This document shows positions 22,077 to 32,902 of a stretch of 64,000 nt of DNA, in pieces. Made by a program: the position numbers and the translations under genes. A model generated the notes under the pieces. That model saw only the letters and a program-made list of their open reading frames with translations. It was not told the origin of the DNA and did no database searches. Position 1 is the first letter of the stretch. Every line of letters begins with the position of its first letter. Source of the stretch: Paramarasmius palmivorus (taxonomy: Eukaryota > Basidiomycota > Agaricomycetes > Agaricales > Marasmiaceae); contig JAYKXP010000082.1 of the NCBI GenBank assembly GCA_037176845.1, positions 183,057-247,056 of the forward strand, read 5' to 3'.

Positions 22077-22501
22077 TGATGCATGATGAGCGAACGCAGG
22101 AGCCTGGATGGTAGTATATACGCACTCTGTTTCACCAAAAAGGCTCCCAACCCGTAGCCTATTTGTCCCTTGTAGTATATCCTAGAATGAGGGTACGCAA
22201 GCTCAACACGACCTCGATATGCGTGACCAGGTAAGAATTCGGATCCTGCTGAGACGATGGGACGAGGACAGCGAGCTATAATTCATCGGAAAGGCTGAGG
22301 TTAGACGAATGGCACGTTCTGTGTAGGGCTTTGCGGAAGTCTGGTCAGCTTGAAGATCGCTTGGTTGGAAGAAGGGATTGTGAAGGGATATAATTATAAA
22401 ATGTATATGCCGTGGCACGGCTTGGTTTCGCTCACTGCGAAATCTGAGTTTGGGTGGGACATGTAATATGTGTAGGAATAAAATAATGAGTAGAAATACA
22501 A
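22077..22501. other. Spacer between transposon and helicase remnant
   Basis: No coding signal is seen; the open frame at 22203-22505 is low quality. Confidence 0.4.
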
Positions 22502-23560
22502 TCAAAAGTCACGGTATCGTTTTTTCCAGTCCTCCTTTAGTGCCGCACCACCCAGCTTTTTAACCCGAGAATAGTCAACCTTGTCCACAATCATGAGACC
22601 ATCGACCATCCAACGAGAGTGCAACAAACGTCAAACCGGCGCAAAACTCCCTTTTCCCTAAACCAACCTTAGCCTTCAGAATGGTGAGACCTTGAGATTT
22701 GTGTACGGTGACGGCCCAGGCAAGTCGCAGAGGCAGCTGATATCGAGTGCATTGATGACCGTTCATCTCAAAGGAATGCTTGTAGACATTGATAGGAATG
22801 ATTGGAACACCTTCAGGAAACCCGTTGCGTGGTTCGAAGCGCCATAGAGTTGGGCCAGTATAGGTTGGAACTTCAACAAGGAAGATCGGAACGCTGAGCA
22901 TCTTCGGGCCAAATGGCATCGACTACCGTTCCTAGAGTGTCGTCAACGAGACCTGATGCAGAACAAGAAGGTGATTAGTATCAAGAGACGGCGAGAGACG
23001 TGATAGTGACCCTTAGTCTGCCACAAGTTGCGGGTCACCATCACTTTTGCACCCCGGGCCCGGACCAGCTCTTGCTCAAGGCTACAATCTTCAGAAGAAG
23101 CCTTCTTTGCATCACGACCCTCGTTCTTGGCAATAATACGAGCGCATGGTTGGTTCAACGCAGCAAGCTGGGTCAGATTTGCATGGTCGACGACCTCTGA
23201 GGTTATGAAAAGGCAGACGGCATCCAGAAAAGTGGCCTGTTCTTCAGCTGAGATCGCAGGTTGATATCGTGTGGTGAGTAGGTTCCAGTCTTCGAGATCC
23301 AGGCCGCCTTCAGATGCATTCTTAAGTAGCTTCCGGAACTTGACTTGCTTCGGATCGTTGCCTTGCTGTCGTTGTACTTGCGAGAGCCGAAGACTATGAG
23401 AAAAGTTATGATAGACACTGTGTCCATCGCGGCTGAGCTGTCCGCTTGCAGTATCTTCGGTAGCTGGGGATGCGTAGAGTGGTCGGTCCTTGACTGGGGG
23501 AAGCTGGGCGAAATCTCTAATCAGCGAAACGTGTAAACCGCCCAAGATTTCATCGGCACT
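22502..23560 (-). pseudogene. Pif1/Helitron-type helicase fragment, 5'-truncated and frame-shifted
   Basis: The minus strand encodes the C-terminal half of a Pif1-like helicase as found in Helitrons. The order is [55 protein letters not shown], then [12 protein letters not shown] and LTFVALS. The N-terminal half with Walker A is absent. The frame changes near 22920 (after VVDAIW) and again near 22605 in the LTFVALS region, where the downstream piece [16 protein letters not shown] lies in another frame before a stop at 22504-22502. Truncation plus two frame breaks indicate a dead remnant. No Rep/HUH domain or Helitron terminus was found. Confidence 0.8.
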
Positions 23561-23940
23561 ACATCTATTACATTTCGAGGGGTCTTTGGATCGTGAATTC
23601 GAGGGCGGAAATAGATTCTGAGGGAGTAGTTTGCAACAAACAGTTTGGGGTTCAAGCAACAAAAGAAACATCGGTCATGAAATGGTCCGTTAGACGATAA
23701 ATCTCGGAAATGTTTGCGAGGGAGAAATATATGGCACTGAGTGCACTGCTGCCGATGAGGAACTCGAAGATACAGAGGGAAAGAACGGATTTCAGCGGGA
23801 CCTTCGCGCAATTGTCGATAGCATGCAGAACAATACAAATGGGAGGTCTGGCCGCTAAAAGTGCTGTTATCGCGTGGAAGGGGAGTACTGCAACTAAGAC
23901 AACGATGAATTTCACGTATTCTGCTTTGAACTGGAGGCAT
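23521..23940 (-). CDS. Small Cys-rich protein overlapping the helicase remnant, unknown
   Basis: The open frame from 23940 contains four CxxC-type pairs (CLSC, CSAC, CTQC and a CFFCC cluster) that resemble zinc-binding knuckles, and has no introns. It ends inside the helicase remnant in a different frame, with stop at 23523-23521. It may be host sequence captured next to, or fused to, a Helitron fragment, or the true 5' part of the damaged helicase locus. I do not recognise a family. Cysteine spacing is the only support for coding. Confidence 0.35.
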   Translation of the reverse strand: MPPVQSRIREIHRCLSCSTPLPRDNSTFSGQTSHLYCSACYRQLREGPAEIRSFPLYLRVPHRQQCTQCHIFLPRKHFRDLSSNGPFHDRCFFCCLNPKLFVANYSLRIYFRPRIHDPKTPRNVIDVVPMKSWAVYTFR

Positions 23941-24402
23941 GTCGAGAATCAGAATTGTGGTCAAGGACAAGGGATATGCTGCAACGCACCTCAACAACAA
24001 ACGCCGCGTCTGCGCACAAATTCAGACCCAGAGCAAAACCCTCAAATCACACGCAATTTTCCCGGGAAAAAAGGGAGATACTAGATGGCCATGTAACAGA
24101 GATTGTACATTTCGAGTTTCAAGGAAAAAGAAGACGAATTGAACGAGCCACGAGGCAGAAATGAAAAACGTCACTCCAGAAACGAATTCCACAAACAAAT
24201 ACAAACACGGACCGGACCGACCCCATGCGAACCCAGATTGCTCACTTCGTTCGCAAAAAGAAAGTCATGATTCACCTGCACTCTAGCATTGGCCGTAGCA
24301 TCGGTGAGAATAAGCACTCTGAGCAAGCATTGCGACGATGTCGGATGAGAGCCGGCAGGCATTTTGCTCTTGCACGTTGACCCTAGATCTGCCTCCCAGG
24401 AC

Positions 24403-24719
24403 CAGCTTTCTCCTTCACGACACGACACGATGCTTGCTCACAGCCTCATGATACGTCCGCTGCAATCAATACTACTGCTACAAATTTCAGGTCACCAACC
24501 ACTTCACCATGAAACGCAAGGCTTGAAATCACCCGAAGTTGCGGGATCGCAGCTCAAACCGAGAACGTCACACACTGGCAGGCTTCGCTATGAGCAAGTT
24601 TCTAGACCACGCTTGCGACCAGGTTATATGGGACTACATCATCATGTACACGAAAAAACCATTCCATTACGAGCATTCGACGTAACTCCGCATCCAACCA
24701 GGTCCATCCATGTTTCAAT
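24403..24719 (+). repeat. Dispersed direct repeat, copy B
   Basis: It is nearly identical to 9845-10175 in the same orientation. Differences are the missing block of about 20 bases after AATACTACT, an added CTGG/CA-type insertion before GGCTTCGCTATG, an extra CATCAT before GTACACG, and scattered substitutions. With copy A it brackets the accessory region containing the orphan gene, the Plavaka element and the helicase remnant. Confidence 0.85.
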
Positions 24720-24965
24720 GGTAATCTTCATTCCTTGTCACGATACTGCTGCTACTTATCGTTTGATGTAGTACTAAGTATGTAAAACAAAGGCAAGTCC
24801 CAATGCCATCCCTACTCCTTATGCATTCGCTAATCACTACGCGTTACAGAAACCGAAATAGATAGGTACCAGGATCCTTAAAAACATAATTATACAACAG
24901 TCTGAGCAAGCGTCCATGTCGTCTGATCTACAAATCATAATGTCAAGCCTCTTCCGTCGATCCCT

Positions 24966-25409
24966 CTAAGCGGATGGGGTCCCGAGTCTTGGAACAGGCT
25001 TGCTTTGTCGAAGATATTCAGCCCACTTCGCGAAAGGAACATTTGCTTGCCACAACCTCTCCGTTTCTGCGGACGGCGGAGGCAGCTCTACAGGCTTGGA
25101 CTTTCGGATTTTACGGACGGGTTTTCCGCGACCGACAGTCTTGTCGTTCTCGGGACAGGAAGAGTATAGCGTTTCTTCGGACTCGGAAGAGAGGTCGTCG
25201 TCAATGTATGGGGTAAGGCAACGCTCTGGGTAGCTATGTCCCATGCGTTGCAATCCCCGAGCCTGACGAGCGTGCATCGGGGTCAGAAAATTAGGCTGGG
25301 GAGTAGAAGGTTTCTGTCTCATGTCTCGTGGTCCTGAAGGAGTCCTCAAACGACTCAGAATGGCAAGATTGGGACGTCTCGGAGCTGGGAATTGTGCTTG
25401 TAATTGCAT
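24966..25409 (-). CDS. Small disordered hypothetical protein
   Basis: This is not a recognised family. A single coding exon starts at 25409. It encodes about 147 residues rich in Pro, Arg and Ser, with an acidic block (YIDDDLSSESEETLYSS) and a basic one (VRKIRKSKPVELPPP). It closes with a short globular-looking stretch (ERLWQANVPFAKWAEYLR). A 5'-leader intron is likely: donor after TTCCCG near 25471 and acceptor at about 25421, just before the ATG. A minus-strand CTATAAAAGC near 25555-25565 would be the TATA box. The ordered promoter, leader intron and open frame together make a real gene likely. Confidence 0.55.
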   Translation of the reverse strand: MQLQAQFPAPRRPNLAILSRLRTPSGPRDMRQKPSTPQPNFLTPMHARQARGLQRMGHSYPERCLTPYIDDDLSSESEETLYSSCPENDKTVGRGKPVRKIRKSKPVELPPPSAETERLWQANVPFAKWAEYLRQSKPVPRLGTPSA

Positions 25410-25554
25410 GATGGACACCTGGTTCGCTAAGTCAGAAAAGGTGATGGAAACACTCTTCGTAGATTCCTACCGGGAAGATCTTTTTAGCTGATGCTCGGTG
25501 TAGGGGAACTCGAGGATGTTGGAGCAATGATGGAGAGTCGGGAGAAGGTAGCAA

Positions 25555-25566
25555 GGCTTTTATAGA
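25555..25566 (-). promoter_or_regulatory. TATA-like box
   Basis: The minus strand reads CTATAAAAGC about 150 bases before the ATG at 25409, with a leader intron between. Confidence 0.45.
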
Positions 25567-25917
25567 TATCTACCCGAGCACCGAGCCACCTTGCGGCGGG
25601 CACCCTGACCACGTTGTAGTCTGTCCTTTGTGCATTGGCCACTATCTGGCCCAATAGTCACCGGACCCGGTCGCTTCCACTGCGTTGAATCATTACCATT
25701 GTTCGATTACCTCGCCTATTTGAGCCACCCTGAGGATACTGGTCACATTGTTTGCCACATTGATACGGGATAAGAGCGAGAAACATAGAATGTTATACAT
25801 ATTGCGGGGTGTATCAGGGTCTATATACAAATTGAGGATACATATCAATTATTTTGCTACAATTGTTAGGTGGGAAATGGTATCTTTTAAAGGGATTCGA
25901 AACGTCATGATTGATGC

Positions 25918-26734
25918 TCAGTGAGGGAAAACAGCCATGTAAGGAGTAGGGAAGCTCGCCATACCCTGAACCAAGCCAACTTCCTCGCCAAACTCTTCAT
26001 CAAGGTACCAATCCTCCGCCTTATCATGAACATGCTTCAAAGGCACACCTGCCTCAATTGCAGTCAAAAGCTGCGCCCAGTCGTCACCCTAGAACGTACA
26101 TTGATGTCATTAGCACCACTCTAAAAGTCAAAACGGAAATGAAAACACCATACCAGATAAATCCTTCGATCACGCTCGATTTCTTCAATATCTCTCTCAA
26201 GACGGTAGTCAGATTCGCATGAAGACACAGAAGAGCTCCTGTTGCGAGCCTTGGTCAGAGCCTTGGCGAGGTCGAGTTTATCCTCAGGCACCTCGTCGAA
26301 GCTCTCATCCATGTCGAGGAAGCTTCGTACTCCCTCACCATTGTTCTTGGAAGGGATGTCGAGATGAGGTGGAATGTCGCGAGTCGGAGAGGACAAAGCC
26401 GAGGAATAAACCTCGCTTGTTGAATCAGAGAGTTCAGACTCGTCGGATTGAATGGGTCGGATGTTCGTCACCTGAAGATATGTTAGTCCTGATCAAGAGT
26501 CCTTTACAACCAAGCACGTACATCAAGGTCAAGTTTAGAATCACCGATATCCTCCTCCTCATCTTCGCCGCTAGATTCTTGGGAGTAGAACGAAGTGGCA
26601 CTCTTGGGCTCTGAAGGCGACGGTAGCCCAGTGTTCGGAGTAGCATAGCATGTTCCATCGCTGAGGTCGACACTGTACGGAGCTTGCATGGGTGTGACCG
26701 CTACGGATAAGTTCTTTGTGTTGAAAGAAGGCAT
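25918..26734 (-). CDS. Small acidic hypothetical protein
   Basis: I do not recognise the family. The start at 26734 gives MPSFNTKNLSVAV. Three exons join in phase, across introns at about 26521-26472 (after KLDLD) and about 26151-26087 (after IYLG). The middle is Ser/Glu/Asp-rich (SSGEDEEEDIGD) and disordered. The last exon is globular and conserved-looking: DDWAQLLTAIEAGVPLKHVH, then EDWYLDEEFGEEVG, with stop at 25920-25918. The acidic Trp-containing end could be a protein-binding module. A minus-strand TATATATGG near 26830 lies about 95 bases upstream. Confidence 0.6.
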
Positions 26735-26986
26735 GACGAGGAATGTAGATGATGGAGAAGAGAGGTTGAGCAGCGGATCAACGAACTCGGAAAAATCAAG
26801 CGATGGGGATTTGTTGCTTCATTCTGAGCCATATATAAGCCCACGAGCATTTGTGGCAGGATAAATGTCTTGTGGCATTGCTGGCATCAACAATGAGAAG
26901 GTGGCCGTATTAGGTGGCCCAAGCACCAGGACGTTGATGCTTGGACCATTGGACCTACACCATATATGTCATATCGTACATTATCT

Positions 26987-28362
26987 TCACATGCCTCCCG
27001 CTTTGACCAACAACTCTCTCCGGTCTCCCCGTATCAGATTACAGAATTCCACAAAGTCCTTCACGAGCACATCGCTACACTCGACTGACGCGAAGTGTCC
27101 CCCGCTCGAATGCTCCTTCCAGTAGACAATGTTATCAGCAACCATAGCTTCAGCCCACCACCGTGTGATGTAACCGACATCCCAGGGGAAATGGCTATAC
27201 CCAAACATCACCTCTCTAGGGACTTTGGTGTCCATAACCTTCTTCACCTCCTCCTGATCCATATTCTCTTTGTACACCCGGAAAGCCCCAGAATTACCCG
27301 CAACGAGATAGAGCATGACCCAGGTGATAACCATCTTTTTATCCCACTCAAAGCTTGGGTCGACCAGATCATGCATCTTGTCTCGTATCCATGCGAGCAT
27401 GCCGATAGGTGAATCCATCAGACCATACGAGAGCGTTTGAGGCTTCGTACCCTGAATCTGCGCATAGCCAAAACCTTTTTCAAAGTTCTGCTTCATCCGG
27501 TCTATGGCCTTCTTCTCTTCAGGTGTAAACCACTGGAGCATGAGCCAGAAGAGAGTATACGGATGACTGGTTGGGCTCGGAGGCATGGCTATGATGTAAT
27601 TGAGATGTATAGCGACGCAGGAGCGGGGAAACTGAATAGCCATTGAACGCAAGATGAAGGAGCCAATGTCGTTTCCTTGACCGATGTAGTGGGTATATCC
27701 GAGCTTGTTCATCAGTTTGTGGAAGAGACCAGCCATGCGCGAGGCGCCAAAGCCGGGATTCTGGTCAACCATTTAGAGAAAATCATTTTAATGGGAGATG
27801 AATGCTCACGTTGGGTGCCGATGAGAAGGCAAAGCCTGGTAAACTGGGAGCTACGACGTGAAAGGCCTGGGCGTTGGCATCGGTAGGATCAGTGAGTTCC
27901 AAAAAAGCTTCAACCTGTGCTCGGACTGAGTACACAATACACATAGTGACAGGCAAAAAGTACCTCTGTGAAGTTCCCGGGCCATCCGTGGAGAAACAAG
28001 AGCGGTAAAGCGTCGTGACGGGGACTGCGATGGTGGACAAAATGCACTGATAGCACTTCTCCTGCTTCTTCCATGTCCAAGGTGAACATCTTGAACTTCT
28101 GGTTCAGCTCCTTTTCCACCTCTCTCCAATCGAATGTTGTCTTCCAAAAGTCTACAAGTTCGGCCAAAACATTTACTGGGGTCCCGTCTTCCCATTCCCT
28201 GGTTGGTGCATGGTTGATTTCTGGAACGATGCGAGCAGTCGATAATCTTTCTGATATCCATTGCAAGACAGTAGGCTGAACCGAGACTAAGAATGGCTGA
28301 GGTTCTGTCATCCTGGCAAACATCCTTGAGCGTCGAAGTAAAGGAAAAGAAGATGCGCACAT
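26987..28362 (-). CDS. Epoxide hydrolase, microsomal-type alpha/beta hydrolase
   Basis: This enzyme hydrolyses epoxides to diols; fungal members act in detoxification or secondary metabolism. The EHN-type N-terminus runs from about MTEPQPFLVSV (28311; the first ATG of the frame is 28362 and either start is possible). HGWPGNFTEV is the oxyanion-hole motif. After two introns, near 27963-27916 and 27819-27772, come PSLPGFAF and NPGFGASRMAGLFHKLM. The nucleophile loop reads GQGNDIGS, with Asp as nucleophile, and the catalytic His is in SSGGHFASVE near the end. All exons join in phase. Length is about 430 residues, normal for the family. There is no obvious membrane anchor, unlike animal microsomal enzymes. 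Confidence 0.9.
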
Positions 28363-28737
28363 ATCACTTGCTTCAATCGAGTGAAGGATCCAGAGAAAGA
28401 TTGAGGTGAACCCCGGGACGTCCCGACGAGGCTATAACAGCCCTCCATGTTTGAGATTATATGATGCTGCAGCCGTATTTTTGCGAACGAGCGCTGTCGT
28501 TCGGCCGTGTTTGGTGAAACCTATTTTCAACACCCCCATTCACAAATGCGTTTTGCTACTAGCACTAGTAGTCCAACGCTGAGGACCAGGACCTGAGGCC
28601 TGAGGTGTAGCTGTTGTGTAACTGAGACGCGTGAAACACGGAGAGAAGGAAAGCGAGTTGTCATCCCTTTGGCGTAAGCATTCTGGAGCACGCGAATTAC
28701 CCTGAAATTTTGACTTTCCCAGGACCTATTTTCTTCC
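28363..28737. other. Divergent promoter region, epoxide hydrolase and RNA-binding protein
   Basis: No gene is seen in these 375 bases between two start codons; both promoters should lie here. No clear TATA box was identified. Confidence 0.4.
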
Positions 28738-30196
28738 ATGCTTTCCTCCACGTTCCGAAATGCAAGACTAGTTCTTCGTGCCGCGGCGACGCGCAATTTC
28801 TCGACATCTCGGACGTGGCTCGAAGCAGGAAAGCGGGTCGTCTACATTGACAATCTTCCGTGGAGTACACATGTGTTACAGCTAAAGTCCGTAGCGGAGC
28901 CTTTCGGTGCCCTCACCAAAATCAATATACGTGCGTCGTGTTCTGCTGTATCAATGTCTTATCCTCATGTGTTTTAGCCAATACCGAAACGGGAAAACCT
29001 GGAGGTTTCGCCAACATCGAATTCGCGGACGAGCATGACGCTCAGAAATTCTTTGACACAATTGGCCAGCATGGTCTCACAGTTGGTGGGCGGCAAGTGC
29101 GAGCTCTGTTATTCGAAAATGCCCAGGACGTTTTACACGCTGAAACTGTCAATGATACGGTTTACTTGAACAACTTTCCGGAAGGCACTACTGAGGAGGA
29201 TATTAGGCAAACGCTTGCCTCGTATGGGGATATAACGAGGATTAATATGGCACCTCGGTCTGGTGCGTTCTTCCAACTTCTATCTGGTTTCAATTCAGCT
29301 ATGAACGGTCAAATATAGGAAATGGACAAATTGCTTTCGTTCAGTTCTCAGCACCAGAAGCTGCGGCCCAGGTCATTGAAGCGGCCCAACAGTCTCGAAT
29401 CCAGGTCAATGGTCTGACCCCATGGGTCCGCTATGCGAGACCACCTAGGTCAAGGGAGCCAAGGGAGCCAAATGCAAAGAGAACTTCACGGTCAGAATAT
29501 TTAGGAACTCCGAACGCTACCGTCTACATCAGGCAGTTACCTCAAGGAACAACTGCCGACGATTTGACCACAGCTCTTGCTTCTTACGGAGAGGTTGTGA
29601 AGACGAGGTTCCCAGCAGGCTGTGCGCGACTTTTCTTTCGCAATACCTGAAATCATGCTCACATATTATTGCTAATAGACGACTCAGAAATCTGCTTTGT
29701 AGAGTTTTCCTCAGTGGAAGACGCCACCCGCGTCGTTCGCGCCGGACGAGACAAACAGATTCAAATTCATGACAAGCACCCCATAATACAATATGCCAAG
29801 GAGAAGCTTGCGCCTATAGAACGACCCAAGAGACTCCACCTCTCCGAATTCGAAGGAACTGAAGATGATGTTCGGATGATGTTCAAACCATATGAACAAA
29901 CCATGAAAGGCATGTTCTTCTGTGAGTCTCCCAACCCACCTACGTTCTCTCCATGTACTGATATCGACGCAGTCAGAAACCAAGGCAAAATAGCAGCGAT
30001 GTTGAGGTTCCAGTCTGTGGAAGCGGCTGGAACTGCGCTGCAAGAGATAAAACAAAAGGGCGGCGACTTCATCATTGATTATGCAAAAGTAACGCACAGG
30101 AAGCGTAATACGGAGTCGGAGATGCGAAACTCGTATGGTGGCGACTGGGGAGGTGGTAGCCAAAACAGTCACTATCCTTCAAGAACACCACAATAA
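28738..30196 (+). CDS. Mitochondrial RNA-binding protein with four RRM-like domains
   Basis: The first 30 residues (MLSSTFRNARLVLRAAATR and onward) are Arg/Ser/Ala-rich with almost no acidic residues, a typical mitochondrial presequence ending near FSTSR. Three clear RRMs follow. RRM1 has VVYIDNLPW and GGFANIEF. RRM2 has DTVYLNNFPEGTTEEDI and IAFVQF. RRM3 has TVYIRQLPQGTTADDL and ICFVEF. A weaker fourth has RLHLSEFEGTEDDV and AAMLRF. RNP-like motifs are thus at the expected distances. Four introns, each sitting in an RRM loop, all keep phase. The tail is Gly/Ser/Asn-rich. It probably binds mitochondrial transcripts; which ones cannot be said. Confidence 0.85.
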
Positions 30197-30548
30197 GTGC
30201 CCGTTACGTTTATGGTGTAGATGTATCTGGACTGTGCGAGTGGCATGCTGGTAGACACTATGATAAAATAATCCACTAATGAAATCATCACTATTCAAGC
30301 ATATGGCATACACGCTTTACATGTTTTACACCTGGTCAGAGTCCTTGTTGGGTATCGTATGTAGAATGGTGAGTTATAGCATCATTGGTGGAATGAGTGT
30401 ACCTAGTGGGCCGTTCCAAGTTGACAAAGGACGAAACGTATGATTGAAGAGAAAGGTTTGTACGCAACGAAAGCTGGAGGTTAGAGCTGGGATAGAAAAA
30501 ACGAAAAAAAACCAAAGTTGACCATAATCGAGACGAGAAACGAGTAGA
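30197..30548. other. Convergent 3' region
   Basis: Two converging genes end at either side. No gene or clear hairpin terminator is seen; polyadenylation signals should lie here. Confidence 0.4.
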
Positions 30549-32667
30549 TTACCAATAGATTCCTCCATCTTCCCCAGGCTTAGGGCGTCCAGTAACCTTT
30601 GGACCCTCTTTACGAGAGGGGTTCTGGGTATTGAGAATCGTGCTCTGGACGGGTATCTTCTGCCCAGCTAGTCAGGGAAGCAGGATGAACGGGCAGAGGC
30701 TTGGGATATAGAAGTGTTCCTCCGTGTTGCTGTGCTGGCGGAGTCTGTGTACGTTGCGGTGTAATGGGGCGTTGTGGTCTGTAGGAGATTTGGGACATCG
30801 CACGCTGAGCTACTGGATGAGAAAGAGGGAGGTCCCTGTATCGACATGTGCGGAGTCGGGCGCGGCTGCTCTTGTCCGTTCATGGGAGGATATGGGGGTT
30901 GACCTGGATACTGGAGTTCCCCCGCAAAGACCTGTTGCGGTGGCGGTGGTGGGGTCTGAGCCGGGTAGGGGCTTTGATGGTAAGGCTGAGGTTGAGCGAT
31001 CATACTGGGAACAGCAGGGGCAATCTGAGGCTCAGGCGTCGGATGAATTGTCCCTTTTCCTTGATGTAGAAATTACTCTGTGGCTCGACGACTTCCTCTC
31101 CAATCACATGCTCGTTTTGCTCTTGAGAGGAGTAGGCGGAATTCGCCTGAGAGTGAAAGACAGGGAAATTGGAACCTTGGCCGTATGGTCCTTGGTGCTC
31201 GTCTATGGGCGTGTTGGGCTCGTCTGCGATACTCTCCGAAATCGGGGAGTCAGTGGTCGATCGTAGCATCGCATCCCCGATGTTATTTTTTATGCTGGAA
31301 CTGAAAGAGGAAACCTTCCAGTTCTCCATTACTTCTCCAGGCTTCAAGGAATGGACGTGTTTAGGGGAAATCGAACCAGGAGACTTGATAACGGAGCTGG
31401 TCTCGATCAGGGACGCCTGCTCTGGGTCTTCCTTGACTGATGCGAAGGTTAGTCAAGTAGAGAGGAGTCAGCAGTTACACTCACCAGTGACAGCCAACGA
31501 ATCACTGAAATGTCTAGTATGGCGTTCCAAAACGCCTCTTTCAAGCATCCAGTTCCACTTTTTGCTCTCGATTCCGTCGTGCTCGATGGAAAGGAGCATC
31601 ATCGCGAACGTTGTGATGACCAGCTCCTGACTCTGCCCCCGAGTCAGAGTGTAACGATTTCCTTCGACAGCGTTGGGCACTGCCATGTTGACGTGGAGCC
31701 CTGTGAACGCCGCATCCATTCCTCGTCGGGAAATGTAAAGTGTTGCATGCCTTTCCTTGAAGAAGCGTAACCAGGTAGGGCGTTCCGCGCGGTCGGTGCC
31801 TGCGACATGAGGCATTCTGAGCTCGGCCAGCACGATATCACCTTTTCGAACGCGATGGCGTCTATCGTAACCGGTACAGTACAAGGTGGTCAATAGCTCC
31901 TTTCGACCCTGACTGTGGCAGTCAAAGAGAAGATGTCCGCCTCCAGAGTAGGTTTCGTTAAAGCTTCCGGTTTTCGCGGTGGTTGTTGTTTGCCACGCGG
32001 CGAACCACGAACTTCGAAGTCGGTTATAGGCATAGGGATGAAGTGATGAGATAGACAATCGCGATGCTGGACGGGACGAGGTCTTTGAGGATCGTAATGA
32101 CCACAGTAGGGGGTGAGACTGAACGCCCCAGCATATGTAGTTGATTTCAAGACGGTATGCTTGGTAGCGGTGACTGACATCTGGCGGGTGGTCTGATCAA
32201 AACCTTCCCAGATCGGGGTGTTGCCTTTGGGCTTTCCAGCGATGGGCTCTCCTTTCGCAGAATCCCACGTCTGACTCTTCAGGACCTGTATGTTCAAGTT
32301 CTTCTTCCCTAATAAGTGGGCCTTCAATGTCTTCTCGACTTTATATGCAGGTCGGCCACTAGATGTCGAAGATGCATTTCGGTACCGAACCACGACGTCT
32401 GCTTGCGATGTCTACGTCGAGATTAGTCTCATGAAATAGAATTCCCCTCTAGTGCATACCTTGGAAGATGCGTCAATGCACAACTCGAATGTCAAAGATG
32501 TCAAACTCGTCTTCTGGGTTCAGAGGCGGGAAGTAAGGCGGGTCGTAGACGTTTTTCTGGTATACCCTGCTGTCCGTCTCGTCGCTACTCCTTTGCAACT
32601 GGGAGTCTGTGGTACCAGAAGCGATGGATGGATTGTCTAGAGGTGAAGACAGGGAGTCCGTATCCAT
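30549..32667 (-). CDS. Conserved hypothetical protein with Pro/Gln-rich C-terminal half
   Basis: The family is unknown to me. The start is at 32667 (MDTDSLSSPLDN). An intron of about 50 bases with donor GTATAC and acceptor CCCAG removes 32571 to about 32522 and restores a beta-rich reading: TSLTFELCIDASSK, VVVRYRNASS, LLGKKNLNIQVLKSQTWD. This N-terminal half reads like a beta-sandwich, perhaps arrestin-like, but I cannot confirm that. From about 31000 the protein becomes low-complexity with PQPYHQSPYPAQTPPPPPQQ. A final intron (near 30763-30670) leads to NPSRKEGPKVTGRPKPGED and a stop at 30551-30549. The intron positions are modelled by phase. Confidence 0.6.
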
Positions 32668-32902
32668 GCTGCCCTAGAAAGTGTCAGTAAAAGCACCTTT
32701 CAATTCGAAATGGCCTAACTTACTGCTAGTGATGGAGAGGCTCCTGATGGTGGAGGTATAAGGCTCAGTAAACCTCGGCATTATTTACCGTATTTCTAGT
32801 TGCCCCTTAGGAGCTGTATCGCACGTCCCTTAGGAGCACACGGACTGTCCTTCCATATTAATCAATTCACCCCTAAGTAAAATACACTGCCCATGTCACC
32901 AG

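Noticed and set aside
22203..22505. Minus-strand frame of 100 codons
   Set aside because: It starts with a hydrophobic run but lies in AT-rich DNA at a transposon edge, with no conserved features or introns.
30724..31266. Plus-strand frame of 180 codons
   Set aside because: It is antisense to the Pro/Gln-rich half of the gene at 30549-32667, and its composition is explained by that repeat-rich coding strand.
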